A DNA stretch of 64,000 bases from JADMIH01 sp036399775 (lineage in GTDB: Bacteria; Chloroflexota; Chloroflexia; QHBQ01; JADMIH01): assembly GCA_036399775.1 (NCBI GenBank), contig DASWMJ010000018.1:1-64000 (forward strand). The letters are read 5' to 3'. The notes under the pieces are model-generated. The model had not been told where the DNA came from. It saw only the letters and a program-made list of their open reading frames with translations, and did no database searches. Position numbers and translations under genes: made by a program. Positions 46,001 to 54,450 of the stretch are shown piece after piece (the first letter of the stretch is position 1; each line of letters begins with the position of its first letter).

Positions 46001-48333
46001 AAGTACCCCAAGTGCGAAGTTAATTCCTCAGCTTCAACACTGATTAGGGAAGGTAGCGCCACGGCAGGAACGCGCCCACCGAAGGCGTGAGCTGTGCAGA
46101 TTACGCGTAGGAGTCTCATCTGGATTTTGCGATCCGGTGAAGCCTGTCTCTGTAGGCGTTCAACCTGCTCGCGTAGCACCTCTTCTATGCGCTTACCTTG
46201 CGTGAGTATGTGTGCATACTCCATGAATAACGCCTCATTGTTGGTTTTGCTCATTTCATAAGCTTCGCGCCAGTCCGGATAGTCAGGGTGAAGTTGCCCG
46301 TGCTCCTTTAGCTTCTTATGAAACCTGTAGGCCGTATCTTCTGAGAGTGCCAACGTGACGTATTCAACGTTGATGTCGCTGGCCTCGACATCGCGCCACT
46401 CGTCCTCTCGCGTAGTAGCTAGTACATACACAGCAGGGTGTTCAAGCAGGGGTTTTACGAGATCCTGCCACCCTCGTTTCTCAGGGCGCATTATACTATC
46501 AATTAAGAGTAACACAGGCGACTGCTCTGATGGTTGTAAAGACTGGATGTACCGCACTGCATCCGCGATAGTCTCTGGAGGGCCCTCCAAGCTGCGCACC
46601 CGATATACCGCAAAGCTCAATCGGTGCTCGTAAGCAAAGCGGTACATCAATGTGGTTTTACCTGAACCGGAAGGTGAGCGTATTACGCAGAAATTACTCT
46701 TTACAAGCTTGGCGGCTATCTGCGCCATCAACTCCGGACGCACTATGTCTTGGTTGGCTAGGATGTGTCGTACGTCGGCGTAGACGCCCAGATAATAGCT
46801 CGGATCGGGTGCCGGCTGAGCTTCTTCGGCCACGCCAAATGTAAGTAGCTCCAGGTTACCCCGGCGAAGCGGTCCTTCGAGGGCGGAAAGGTCTACCGTA
46901 GCGATTATTTCACTGAGAAAACGCTCCAGGTCAGTCTTGGAGAAAGACTTAGAGCCATCCTGTTTCTTGTCCGCCTCAGCTAGCTCATAAACCTTTTTGA
47001 ATATGGCATCGTAATAACGCCCAGCTACTGCCCTCGGACAGCCAAAGCGCTTGGCAAGCTTTTCTATAATCGTGGGGTCAAGGTCCCGGGGTAGTTGGCG
47101 GAAATGTATGCGTTGCAGAAACGTATTTAAGTCGAAATGAGCTTCTTCTAGCTCCTTAGAGCCTATGGTTATTGCGCTACGCACATTTGCACTTATGGAA
47201 TGTTCCTTGTCCTTGTCATACTCTCCGAGATTTGCATAGTCCAATACCCCAGAAAGCGTCGTTTGTTCTCCGAAGTGGTGGTCGGTAATAAACAGAAAGT
47301 CAGCCTTTGGATCTTTACAATGGACCTCGGCAAAGTCGGTGATGACACCCTCGTCCCTCAACTCAGCAATAGACCACGCTGGCTGGCTTGAGTCACGACT
47401 CTTCACTTGGACGTAAAGGCGGAGCATTATGTCTGGCGTTTCCTCTTCGGCGGTCTGGGCTTTGTAATAGACGTCGAAGTCCTCGATGCCTTCTAATTCG
47501 ATTCGCGCTATGCCTTCCGAATCCTCCAACATAGTGAGCATATAGTAGATTGCAGCCCTGATACCGTAGCCTGAGCCACGGTAGTTTATAGTGCCTTGAA
47601 CACGCCTCTTCCATATTGCCGTGAGGGCCGCTTGCCTGCTGTTTTCAGCAACGCTAGTGAAAGAGGGGGGTATGGGTGGTATAGCAGTTGTAGACGCTCC
47701 CTCAATATCAAACGGTTCATTGCCAAGGGGTGGCACTACCTGCGGTATGGTGTCAACATCAGTACCTGTGGCTGCAGGTTGAGTTTCGTTAACTCTTGAT
47801 GCTTTGGCATTCAAAGCTAAAGGTGAAAGCTCGTATATTAGAGCACGCAACGAATCTGAAGGATTCACTTCGAACTCAATGTTAGCCTCATCGAACGCCC
47901 TCTCTATGATAGAAGCGGGTACTAGTTCAAGTGCCGCTGGGTTTTTGAGTTCTTTGAGCACACTGACAAGATTCATATTGAGGTCTATGCCCGCTACATC
48001 CGTTGACGCGGTAAGCGCCTCTTGGAAATCTGAGGCGCGCCCATCCAACAAAGCATTGACCAAGTATTCTTTGTATAACGCGCGTGCCGACTCTACTCGT
48101 CCTCCACACGCGTGTAACTCGGCCATCTCAAGCCATAAGTTGGCGTGTTCGCTTCGTTTCTTTTGCGCGCTGCGGCGAACCAGCTCGATGGCCTGCTCAT
48201 ATATGACTTGAGCCTCAGAGTGATGCCCTGCTTTAGCGGCTTGCCTGCCCTGTTCGATAATGGTATAGAGTGCGTTGTCCGCACTCGCATGGCTCCTATG
48301 CCTATTCTGCTTTCGGTGCTTCTTATTACCCAT
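43030..48333 (-). CDS. Avs-like STAND NTPase with Cap4-type nuclease domain
   Basis: This protein is about 1,767 residues long. The N-terminal region (about 15-130) has TPR-like helices. A PD-(D/E)XK domain of Cap4/DUF4297 type follows (about 240-330: YRGSGYGIRAAIYYML, then IELEGIEDFDVYY, then LYVQVKSRD, giving E...ED...QVK). A STAND-type NTPase comes next, with P-loop RSPSGSGKTTLMYR (about 556) and Walker B VLLLIDSIMRP (about 610), followed by LATTREDEW. The remaining thousand residues are helical, of no family I recognise. Nuclease-NTPase-long helical sensor is the layout of Avs antiviral proteins, which bind phage terminase or portal and then cut DNA. The ATG at 48333 is preferred over an upstream TTG. 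It stands alone. Confidence 0.7.
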   Translation of the reverse strand: MGNKKHRKQNRHRSHASADNALYTIIEQGRQAAKAGHHSEAQVIYEQAIELVRRSAQKKRSEHANLWLEMAELHACGGRVESARALYKEYLVNALLDGRASDFQEALTASTDVAGIDLNMNLVSVLKELKNPAALELVPASIIERAFDEANIEFEVNPSDSLRALIYELSPLALNAKASRVNETQPAATGTDVDTIPQVVPPLGNEPFDIEGASTTAIPPIPPSFTSVAENSRQAALTAIWKRRVQGTINYRGSGYGIRAAIYYMLTMLEDSEGIARIELEGIEDFDVYYKAQTAEEETPDIMLRLYVQVKSRDSSQPAWSIAELRDEGVITDFAEVHCKDPKADFLFITDHHFGEQTTLSGVLDYANLGEYDKDKEHSISANVRSAITIGSKELEEAHFDLNTFLQRIHFRQLPRDLDPTIIEKLAKRFGCPRAVAGRYYDAIFKKVYELAEADKKQDGSKSFSKTDLERFLSEIIATVDLSALEGPLRRGNLELLTFGVAEEAQPAPDPSYYLGVYADVRHILANQDIVRPELMAQIAAKLVKSNFCVIRSPSGSGKTTLMYRFAYEHRLSFAVYRVRSLEGPPETIADAVRYIQSLQPSEQSPVLLLIDSIMRPEKRGWQDLVKPLLEHPAVYVLATTREDEWRDVEASDINVEYVTLALSEDTAYRFHKKLKEHGQLHPDYPDWREAYEMSKTNNEALFMEYAHILTQGKRIEEVLREQVERLQRQASPDRKIQMRLLRVICTAHAFGGRVPAVALPSLISVEAEELTSHLGYLANEHLIIKEQDYYLGLHEVRSQFLRDITHEFPPPALRDTLRLLVEQLPLEELAPILESVCKDRPDAFTGISEAVGLRLSRDGKPAIIADILRRLFIASEWHHAQKVKIHADLHGINPNEISILGVALAPAVPALMSSLNSTLFRVQFRAALTGAPARSSDRFERLIAPYLDINALAATINSEPDTAKIVYLLNWLNTVDADMARKIVDSADIDYLATLVRTEMSGQRAASVLFHVWRSSEAAYRRLLDTLGGQQFLIEKLIATYPLITQIDLSSLPEEGDVVHVRFYAEGEVPELGSNATPHSKTIFLAETAMRMFPTASRIKMNGLFATGAPYKMGIHDPTHKDMPVENLTPLEDVEKTRIWTRALAAQYTVKTWFGYLQQQDELRELYLDSLSNLAKLLEGTRLPNPRLSASYMARVASYVTKARQLQTQSRMLFWPPDQHGAIANPEHAARVYSDIKSVDSLQMQLLSGQYYREPDKDADADGYFRNYTSAIDRCGAFLQAFLVTGEKSDLSKLKANLASALSEVRKFQSERKNLLLRQAEHESLSAAELRLMESIYKAVRYVFENGYKGLWAEADTLLSRIQLLTNRLVTMRQEMSAGAVSPPTRLAQVIVDEVASALPTIGMFAQLSDALRTARLSRDNISQYIEQLSVLTLLDCFVALAEHHYERLRAAQLRQIEADLRSEGLNVTFGPAVVKEDTLGMDEETLPIIFEVSNLTDMLTKGGSIFRRIFAERFEYLQGFAIVITDGEAIVWPVIRTFSYSQISQWRVVEHADPNSFLGLCMARHDLVEQYSTHLGIPIAEDSQYLQSLKIVYNGLVTLSMRISELREDVRQERKGGEDIKRFTDLPLDELIGVPDYMAQVEYFTRFEPEQKFEPFHVDVRNLLVEWYGQIEAELEGLRRLVTNDSNEDDTKGEGAPTLAEMFLETVAASVRSGSILQSAEEVKVRLAAAQNLVYAEIDPAAKFEWAYLALKNYFHFGITEYSSA

Positions 48334-48539
48334 GATCTCGATTATTCCTATCAAGCACGGTCTATATTTAGCGCAACCAGTTCATGTGAGGGCAGGGGCC
48401 TCCAACATCCTGCTCGCCAAACTTGGTCTAATGTCGCGTCGCGAACCGGATGCGCTCTAGACATCCCAAACAAGCTTTTGCGAGTTCGGAGGAATAAATC
48501 TATCTCTGACGGCATTGGCTATCATATGAACAGCCTACA

Positions 48540-50786
48540 TCAGTGAGCATCACCGGGAGTATGAATGACATATACAGGGCTGCTACTCACGCGTATCTGG
48601 ACGTTCCCATTCGTAGCGTTCACGGTTTCTTGGTGCCCGTCACGGTCAGTTACCGTAGCGATGATCGCGCCAGTAGGTAGCATCACCGTAACTGGATTTA
48701 CCGACCATAGTACATCTACAACTTGCCCATCGGACCGTAAGAAGCGCACCGCGCTAACATCCGGACCTTCGTACATGTGCATACCGTCTATGTAGATTAT
48801 GCCACTCCCTGCTGGTTCATCGGGGGTATTCTCCAAACGAAAACTGACAAAGCTGAGGGGGTAGTCTACCTTGCCGTTAGCAGGGCTGCCTTGGGCGCGC
48901 TCCCACTCGAAGTAGTAGTTATTAATCGGCGACTCGTAGTAGCGCCAGCCGTCCGCGCTGCCAGTTACCGAGCCGAGGCGCACCTTGAATAGCTCACCGT
49001 CTCTATCACGCAGCCATACACTGAGGTAGTTGCCGGAGCCGTCGCCCCTCACGTATAAGCCGATGCGTGCTGCTGAACCCGGCAAAGCTAGTGGCTCGTT
49101 GAGACCGAAATCTACGGCTTGGTCTCGGCCGGTGAAGTTGTACTGTAGCTTGAGCGAGTGTGTGCCATCATGTGCTTGTTCAGATGTGATGTTTGCACTG
49201 GCCCCAGAAGCTGTATTTGGCTGTCTCAATGTGGAATCCTCAAAGTCCACCACCACCGCGTAGGGTGCTAGCTGCAATCTGCCAGCGGGTTTCGTACCTG
49301 AGAGCATGCGGGCGCTGGTGGCAAAGGCGGCGAAGGCGGGGCGTCTAGATGCAAGGTCGGTTTTGCCCCCGCCCCATGCGATGAGGCCCCAACTGTCTGA
49401 TGGCTTGTCAGAGGAATCTTTCCAGCTATACCAGAAGATGCGCTCCACCAGGCCGCTTGCCAGCATCTGTGCGTAAGCCTGGGCAAGATAGTCGGCCTGG
49501 GCTTGGTCGTCTAGCCCCCAGTCACGTGCGGGCCAGCCCATCTCCGTGACCCAAATGGGCCGGTCCAGGTTGTGGCGCTGGAGGAAGGCGCGGTATTTGT
49601 TAAGTTCAACGTCCACCATCTTGTGTACTTCGGGGCGGCTCTCGATGCGGGCCTGCGCGTTATTCAGCGGCACGGCGTAGGGGTGCAACGCGAGGATGTC
49701 GAAGCTGGCACCCCCGCCGCCCGCCATCATCTCTTCCAGGAAGGGTATGGCGTTGCCCGATACGCCGCCTGTGAGCACCTTCGCGGTGGGGTCGGCGTCT
49801 TTTACCGCCCTGTAAGCCACTTTGAGCAGGGCGGCGTACTCCTCAGCGTTGGGCTGGGGCCGCCAGAAGAGGGTATTGTCAGGCTCGTTCCATATCTCCC
49901 AGTGGTGGACGGTGCCCTTGTAGCGGCTCACCAGGCCATGCACGAAGAGGTAGTATTTGTCGTGGTCGGGCGCGTAGAAGCTGACCGCGCTGGGGGAGTT
50001 GTCGTCCTCTTCCGCGGGAGTGGCCCAATTCACCGAGTAGGAGATGATGCCGAGGACGTTGACCTTACGGTCGTGCAGGTTGCCCACGATGCGGTCGGTG
50101 GCGGTCCAGTTGTATTGCCGCTCGCGTGGCTCGATGAGGCCCCACACAAAGTCCTCGCGCACCCACGCGCTGCCGGTCTCAAGCATGGCGTCAATCGGGC
50201 GGGAGAATGTGCCCCAATCGGGCCAGCGCATGACCCCCGCTATGCCGTATGCATTAGCTTGTTCGATATTTGAGGACGGAGGCGAGTCGACCGTGTTGGG
50301 TACAGGTATTGGCTGGAGTACAACTGGTGACACCGTAGGAAATAATCTAGAAAGGGGTAGGATCGGGAATACTAACCCAAAGATAATAATCAGGATTACA
50401 AGAATTGTAATGAGGACACCTAATTGTGACGCATAGAATTCAAGCACGATTTTTGAGGAACCTGTATTGCGATGTGCATGGCTCTTGGTGCCTATCATCC
50501 GTCGCCTTCCAAGTCTCTCAAGTGGTCTGCCTGCTGTATCCAAACGCCAAAATGCCAGCACCACAGGAGGAAATAGTACCAGCGAAACTAGGAGCAAAAT
50601 GGGCACTGGGTTATGCTTCCAATCTGGAGTTACAAATGATGCTAAGAAAACGAGCGGGGGCACAACCACAATGCTTATCACCATAATCAGGCCCATAAAT
50701 AGCCCATCACGTATGACTAGCTCCCTACGCGGCTGAAACCCTCGTCTAGGCTTTTGGGCTTGAACGTCATTCGACTTGGATGCCAT
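48540..50786 (-). CDS. membrane-anchored GH39-like glycoside hydrolase with beta-sandwich module
   Basis: This 748-residue protein has two membrane segments near the N-terminus (about 30-90) and a third at about 120-150, then an extracellular clan GH-A domain (about 185-480). The acid/base Glu lies in WEIWNEPDN (about 300) and the nucleophile Glu in IWVTEMGWPARDW (about 412), as in GH39/GH5-type enzymes. Residues about 520-680 form a carbohydrate-binding-like sandwich (VVDFEDSTLRQ, then HDGTHSLKLQY). It probably acts on an extracellular or own-envelope polysaccharide; the substrate is unknown. The upstream small membrane protein gene ends 17 bases before it, so the two form an operon. Confidence 0.8.
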   Translation of the reverse strand: MASKSNDVQAQKPRRGFQPRRELVIRDGLFMGLIMVISIVVVPPLVFLASFVTPDWKHNPVPILLLVSLVLFPPVVLAFWRLDTAGRPLERLGRRRMIGTKSHAHRNTGSSKIVLEFYASQLGVLITILVILIIIFGLVFPILPLSRLFPTVSPVVLQPIPVPNTVDSPPSSNIEQANAYGIAGVMRWPDWGTFSRPIDAMLETGSAWVREDFVWGLIEPRERQYNWTATDRIVGNLHDRKVNVLGIISYSVNWATPAEEDDNSPSAVSFYAPDHDKYYLFVHGLVSRYKGTVHHWEIWNEPDNTLFWRPQPNAEEYAALLKVAYRAVKDADPTAKVLTGGVSGNAIPFLEEMMAGGGGASFDILALHPYAVPLNNAQARIESRPEVHKMVDVELNKYRAFLQRHNLDRPIWVTEMGWPARDWGLDDQAQADYLAQAYAQMLASGLVERIFWYSWKDSSDKPSDSWGLIAWGGGKTDLASRRPAFAAFATSARMLSGTKPAGRLQLAPYAVVVDFEDSTLRQPNTASGASANITSEQAHDGTHSLKLQYNFTGRDQAVDFGLNEPLALPGSAARIGLYVRGDGSGNYLSVWLRDRDGELFKVRLGSVTGSADGWRYYESPINNYYFEWERAQGSPANGKVDYPLSFVSFRLENTPDEPAGSGIIYIDGMHMYEGPDVSAVRFLRSDGQVVDVLWSVNPVTVMLPTGAIIATVTDRDGHQETVNATNGNVQIRVSSSPVYVIHTPGDAH

Positions 50787-50803
50787 ACTTCGAACCTGCC
50801 TTC

Positions 50804-51241
50804 TTACCGCAGAAATTTGTCGTAGCCTCTGACTAGTCGGCTGATCAGGAGCACTGATAGCAATAACCCCGTTAGGAGTTTGCTATATAAGAATACATGC
50901 TCAAGATTATCTTTCAAGATCGGGTCTTTCTCTCCGAACGTGATTAGCAAGAGTATTTCGGTAAGAGTAAATAAAGCAGTCTCTAGGACTACGAAGAAGC
51001 TAACAGTAAGAGCATTGAAGAAAGCCTCCGTAGCGGCGTTCAGGAAATCGTAGAAGGGAGGTTTGATTACCCACTTGTTAACGGGTGGATCACTGTCCTC
51101 TTCATCCGGATTGGGTGGATCACTGCCATCTTCATTAGGATCGAGATTGCCTATCGGAGATGCTCCTTGTCTGGGGCCAAAGTGTGACATCGTATAAATC
51201 TGTTCACTTAATAGGGCATGGCTCCATTCAGTATCACACAA
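50804..51241 (-). CDS. small membrane protein of unknown function
   Basis: The protein has 145 residues at most; a second Met at residue 18 (start 51190) is an equally good start, and neither has a clear ribosome site. The N-terminal part is acidic and Pro-rich (DPNEDGSDPPNPDEEDSDPP), followed by two hydrophobic segments (about 72-100 and 118-138). I do not recognise a family. It is 17 bases from the GH39-like gene and may be its partner in the membrane. Confidence 0.6.
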   Translation of the reverse strand: MCDTEWSHALLSEQIYTMSHFGPRQGASPIGNLDPNEDGSDPPNPDEEDSDPPVNKWVIKPPFYDFLNAATEAFFNALTVSFFVVLETALFTLTEILLLITFGEKDPILKDNLEHVFLYSKLLTGLLLSVLLISRLVRGYDKFLR

Positions 51242-51513
51242 GTCGCGAACGACTGCAATGTAACATTACGTTGTGGCGTTAGCAGGAAATTTCCATGCTG
51301 AGGGTGAAGGTGGCCGATGCGAGGACCCTGCCTGCTTTGGCGGGTTCTATGGATATGCGAAAGTCAATTATTGATAAGCATATCGAGCACGTTGCACCAT
51401 TGAAATTGTTGTTGGCGTCGTCCGAAAAGGGAATGGCTGCGAATCCTGGAGCGTGTTATTGAACATCCGCAGCCAAGCGGGTTGAGGAACTGAGCAAGTT
51501 GAACGAGCGGCCA
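51242..51513. other. intergenic stretch downstream of the IS fragment
   Basis: A 55-codon plus-strand frame at 51296-51463 has no good ribosome site. It may be decayed DNA brought in with the transposase fragment. Nothing else is seen. Confidence 0.3.
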
Positions 51514-51870
51514 TCAAGATAAGATAACAAAGGCAACATGATGCAGCCCTGCCAGCGTGACAGGCAGTCGTTCGTAGTCACGAGACAGTCGCCGGAAACG
51601 AGTGGTCCAGGCAACACTGCGCTCCACTAGCCAGCGGCGCGGCAACAAGATGAATCCTCTCTTTGCGCCCGGCAGCTTGATCATCTGCAGCCTGATGCCT
51701 TGTCCCTCGGCAGCTTCCGCTGCGTGCTCACCTGTGTAGCCCGCATCCACATACGCTACTTGCACGTTGTATGCACTAGCTTCCTGCACCACGTAGATGT
51801 ATAAGGGGCAGTAGGTAACGTAACAATTACCTACTGTAATGCGTTCTAATTCTTCCCGTCCAGCCATCAT
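51514..51870 (-). pseudogene. IS5-family transposase C-terminal fragment
   Basis: The last part (about residues 35-118) reads VAYVDAGYTGEHAAEAAEGQ, then FILLPRRWLVERSVAWTTRF, then SRDYERLPVTLAGL. This has the second catalytic Asp and the Glu of the DDE triad with the typical RRWVVERT-type box. The N-terminal half of the transposase is missing, so this is inactive. It is of the same family as the remnants at 10871 and 42858. Confidence 0.85.
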
Positions 51871-52188
51871 GAACAGGAGCCAGCCAGAAAAAGTGGGCGA
51901 CTTCTGTTCATTTATTTTGTGAACCCAGTTTACTTACGAGCCTGGTTATCGGTGAGCCGCTTCATTAATCAGGGGTGGGTACGCTGCAACATAGGCACGC
52001 TCTTTACGCACTCGGACCTAGCCATAGGGTACGGCCAAGCCATCCGGGGGCCGCAGGGCCGCAGGCAAGGTGAGGCCTAGAGCGTGCAGCCGAGCTTCAA
52101 TACGCATGGCTCCGTGCCATTCCAGCTTGCACCTTGCCTATTACGATGACGTCATGTCCGTCATGCATAATCCCCGCCCTTACTCGCC
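51871..52188. other. 0.3-kb stretch without gene
   Basis: No gene, tRNA or clear repeat was seen. The stretch lies between the IS5-type fragment and the first gene of the Tn7-like region, so it is one candidate place for an element boundary. I could not find matching terminal repeats by eye. Confidence 0.3.
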
Positions 52189-52530
52189 TTACTCGGAGCT
52201 TTGGGCGACATCAACAACCAGATAGATGGTATCGTCCGGCGATACCGACACGGGTATTCGAAGTATTTTCCGTTCGCCTCCCCGGCCTGTATGCGGAACC
52301 TCTTGCGGGATGTCCAGGTGCTCCATCAGCACTTCCAGCTCTACTGCTGAGATGTAAGACTCGCCGATCTCGATATCGCGATACCTGGGACGACCAGTAC
52401 CGATTAGCGCAGCACACTCGGATATGGAGACGTTGCGGCTGGTCCTTGCGTTCCGCAGCATGCGCCCGATCTCCACGCTACGCCTCTTCATACGGGCCTT
52501 GATGTCGTCCTCGATGTCGTTATCTGCCAT
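52189..52530 (-). CDS. small XRE regulator with beta-type tail (paralogue B)
   Basis: This 113-residue protein has an HTH (about 19-75: IGRMLRNARTSRNVSISECA, then YRDIEIGESYISAVELEVLM). The tail KILRIPVSVSPDDTIYLVVD follows. It shares the order and spacing of paralogues at 40744 and 53819. It is divergent from the Cas4-like nuclease gene; a LexA-like palindrome lies between them at 52624. It probably controls that intergenic region. Confidence 0.75.
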   Translation of the reverse strand: MADNDIEDDIKARMKRRSVEIGRMLRNARTSRNVSISECAALIGTGRPRYRDIEIGESYISAVELEVLMEHLDIPQEVPHTGRGGERKILRIPVSVSPDDTIYLVVDVAQSSE

Positions 52531-52843
52531 AGCTTTAGCTTTTCATCCGGTAACGCACGCATCGCCCTTCCAGGCTATCCGAAATTGTGGATAACTTGGA
52601 GGCCGTCAACTCTTGCATTTTCAGAACTTTGGTTCTATTATGGTGGTGTCTGAGAATCCGAACCTGGATTATTCCATGCCAGAGCCGCCTATGGGTCACG
52701 TCACAAACCTGTAACATCTCCCACCAATTCAGCAACCATGGCCATGATACATCCCTCGTGCGGGGGCGTCAATGCGTCCCCCCTAAGCTTTGCTTTTGCC
52801 CATGATAAAGCACCTGCAAGGCCAGATAAACGGAGTACCTCCC
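52531..52843. promoter_or_regulatory. divergent control region with LexA-like palindrome
   Basis: GAACTTTGGTTC at 52624-52635 fits GAAC-N4-GTTC, as at the dnaE2 promoter. It lies 94 bases before the XRE start (minus) and 208 before the Cas4-like start (plus). A single match of this loose motif is expected by chance about once per 64 kb, so the case is weaker than for dnaE2. No other structure was seen. Confidence 0.35.
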
Positions 52844-53785
52844 ATGATAGCAGATATCAAATTAACCCCATCGCGTGTGCGCGAGTACCTGTCGTGCCCC
52901 CTCAAATTTGCTCGCTTGTACGGTCCTGCGGAAGAGTATCCGAGTAACGACCTTGCAGCAGCATCGTCATCAGGACAGGTTCGAGCGGCCCCCACCAGCA
53001 AGGCCTTGAGCGCCACCATGTCCCTCAGCAACACCTTACACGCGGCCCTCGATACTCTCCATCGCCCCTCACCCTGCGAGCTACTGGGTCTCACCGAGCC
53101 TCTTCCTGATCAGCGCAATGCGAGGGATTTGAGCGGGTTATCCGAACAAGAGCTTAGCAGCCTCGTGTCACGGCACTGGCAAACAGATGGCTACCAGGAT
53201 AGCGTGACCGAGGAGACAGCATATACGCAGGCATGTGAGATTCTCAGGTATTATGCTCAATCTGAGCATACCCCGCATGGACAGGTGCTGGCCACCGAGG
53301 CATACCTTACCGCTACCACGACCCTGAAAGGCTACCGGGTGGAGCTGTCGTGCCGTGCAGATCGAATTGAGCTGCATCAGGATGGGGTGCTCGAGGTACT
53401 TGATTATAAGCTCACAAAGAATGGGCAGTTACCGAGCGCCCGAGCGCTCGCTGAAGACCTATCCAGCTTCGTGTATTTTTTGCTTATCGGGCATCACTAC
53501 AAACGACACCCTGGTGTGCGTGCCGTGCGCATATCTCAGCTTGAACTGATGAACCTTACCAAAGTCGAGGCCGAGTACGACCATGACCAGGTAGCCCGGC
53601 ACAAAGAGGCCCTGGCTGAGCTCGTCCAAAGCGTCATGGGAGGTTCCAGGGAGCTAGAACCTCACGTGAGTTCCGCTTGCGCCTGGTGCCCTGTGCAACA
53701 GACCTGCCCAGCATGGAGTGAGATTGACCTTGACGACATAACCGGCCTTACGCATATCGCTGATACAGGAGTCAGTGATGCATAG
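52844..53785 (+). CDS. Cas4/RecB-like PD-(D/E)XK nuclease with probable Fe-S cluster
   Basis: This protein of about 313 residues begins IKLTPSRVREYLSCPLKFAR, the usual N-terminal motif of RecB/Cas4-type nucleases with the first cluster Cys. Motifs SCRADRIEL and LEVLDYKLTK (about residues 165-190) hold the catalytic Asp, Asp and Lys. CAWCPVQQTCPAW near the C-terminus (about 287) gives the other three Cys of a 4Fe-4S site. The start at 52844 is preferred over one 18 codons earlier because CGGAG precedes it. Such enzymes resect DNA ends. No cas1, cas2 or CRISPR array is nearby, so it is not a typical adaptation Cas4; its place before the tns operon suggests a cargo or accessory nuclease. Confidence 0.75.
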   Translation: MIADIKLTPSRVREYLSCPLKFARLYGPAEEYPSNDLAAASSSGQVRAAPTSKALSATMSLSNTLHAALDTLHRPSPCELLGLTEPLPDQRNARDLSGLSEQELSSLVSRHWQTDGYQDSVTEETAYTQACEILRYYAQSEHTPHGQVLATEAYLTATTTLKGYRVELSCRADRIELHQDGVLEVLDYKLTKNGQLPSARALAEDLSSFVYFLLIGHHYKRHPGVRAVRISQLELMNLTKVEAEYDHDQVARHKEALAELVQSVMGGSRELEPHVSSACAWCPVQQTCPAWSEIDLDDITGLTHIADTGVSDA

Positions 53786-53818
53786 TAGGCAGGGAACTAG
53801 TGTACGAGCTTCCCGCGC

Positions 53819-54196
53819 CTATTCACGTTTCGTGTCGTGTTCAGGTATCTCTAGCTTCATGTCGTGTTCAGGTATCTCTACTCCGACGGTCATGTATACG
53901 ACTAAGCTTGAACCCCTACGTTGGACAGTACGCACAAAAGCAGGGTAACCCCCACCTACTTTGGGCCACACTGCCGAATGTGGGATACCCAGAAAGTCGA
54001 TCAGTATGTCCAAGTAAACTGCATAAATCATTACTTTACCAAGTTCCATGGCGCTGTAATGACGGTTGGTGACTTGAATCTCGCGCGCACACCGTTCCTG
54101 GGTGAGTTCGTTGCGCTGTCGATAATCTCTCAACACGCTGCCAATCGCTTCATTGCGGGCAAGCATCTCGGTATCAGTGATACGCTTACGGCTCAT
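53819..54196 (-). CDS. small XRE regulator with beta-type tail (paralogue C), divergent from the tns operon
   Basis: This 125-residue protein has an HTH (about 18-72: IGSVLRDYRQRNELTQERCA, then HYSAMELGKVMIYAVYLDIL). Its tail ends in a duplicated word (EIPEHDMKL, EIPEHDTKR) produced by a 27-bp tandem repeat. It has the same plan as paralogues A and B but diverged most. It points away from the small ORFs and tnsA that start near 54451, so it is the likely repressor of the transposition operon. Confidence 0.75.
   Translation of the reverse strand: MSRKRITDTEMLARNEAIGSVLRDYRQRNELTQERCAREIQVTNRHYSAMELGKVMIYAVYLDILIDFLGIPHSAVWPKVGGGYPAFVRTVQRRGSSLVVYMTVGVEIPEHDMKLEIPEHDTKRE
53829..53882. repeat. 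27-bp tandem duplication in an XRE gene
   Basis: Two 27-base units (53829-53855 and 53856-53882; common core TGTCGTGTTCAGGTATCTCT) encode the repeated EIPEHD tail of paralogue C, in frame. It is a recent duplication at the 3' end of the gene. Confidence 0.85.
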
Positions 54197-54450
54197 TGTT
54201 CCACCTGTTCAAATCGATATCTGTTCGTGTCGCTCATACTGGATCGCCCCCTGATACTCTCTGGCTAACTTGAATATTTGGTATCTGGAACAGTCTACAG
54301 GGAATATCCAAATCCTGCAAATGCTGAACGACAAATCACGGCTTGTCCTATTATAAGACTATTGTGCGTCTTTATAAGAATTCTTGACAATTTTTTGAGT
54401 ACGAACGGGTCTATCAAATATAGAGCGAATCTACTAACATCCGAGGGACG

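Noticed and set aside
52586..52594. DnaA box (TGTGGATAA, perfect on the minus strand)
   Set aside because: A single copy without AT-rich unwinding region, further boxes or dnaA/dnaN; expected by chance in 64 kb.
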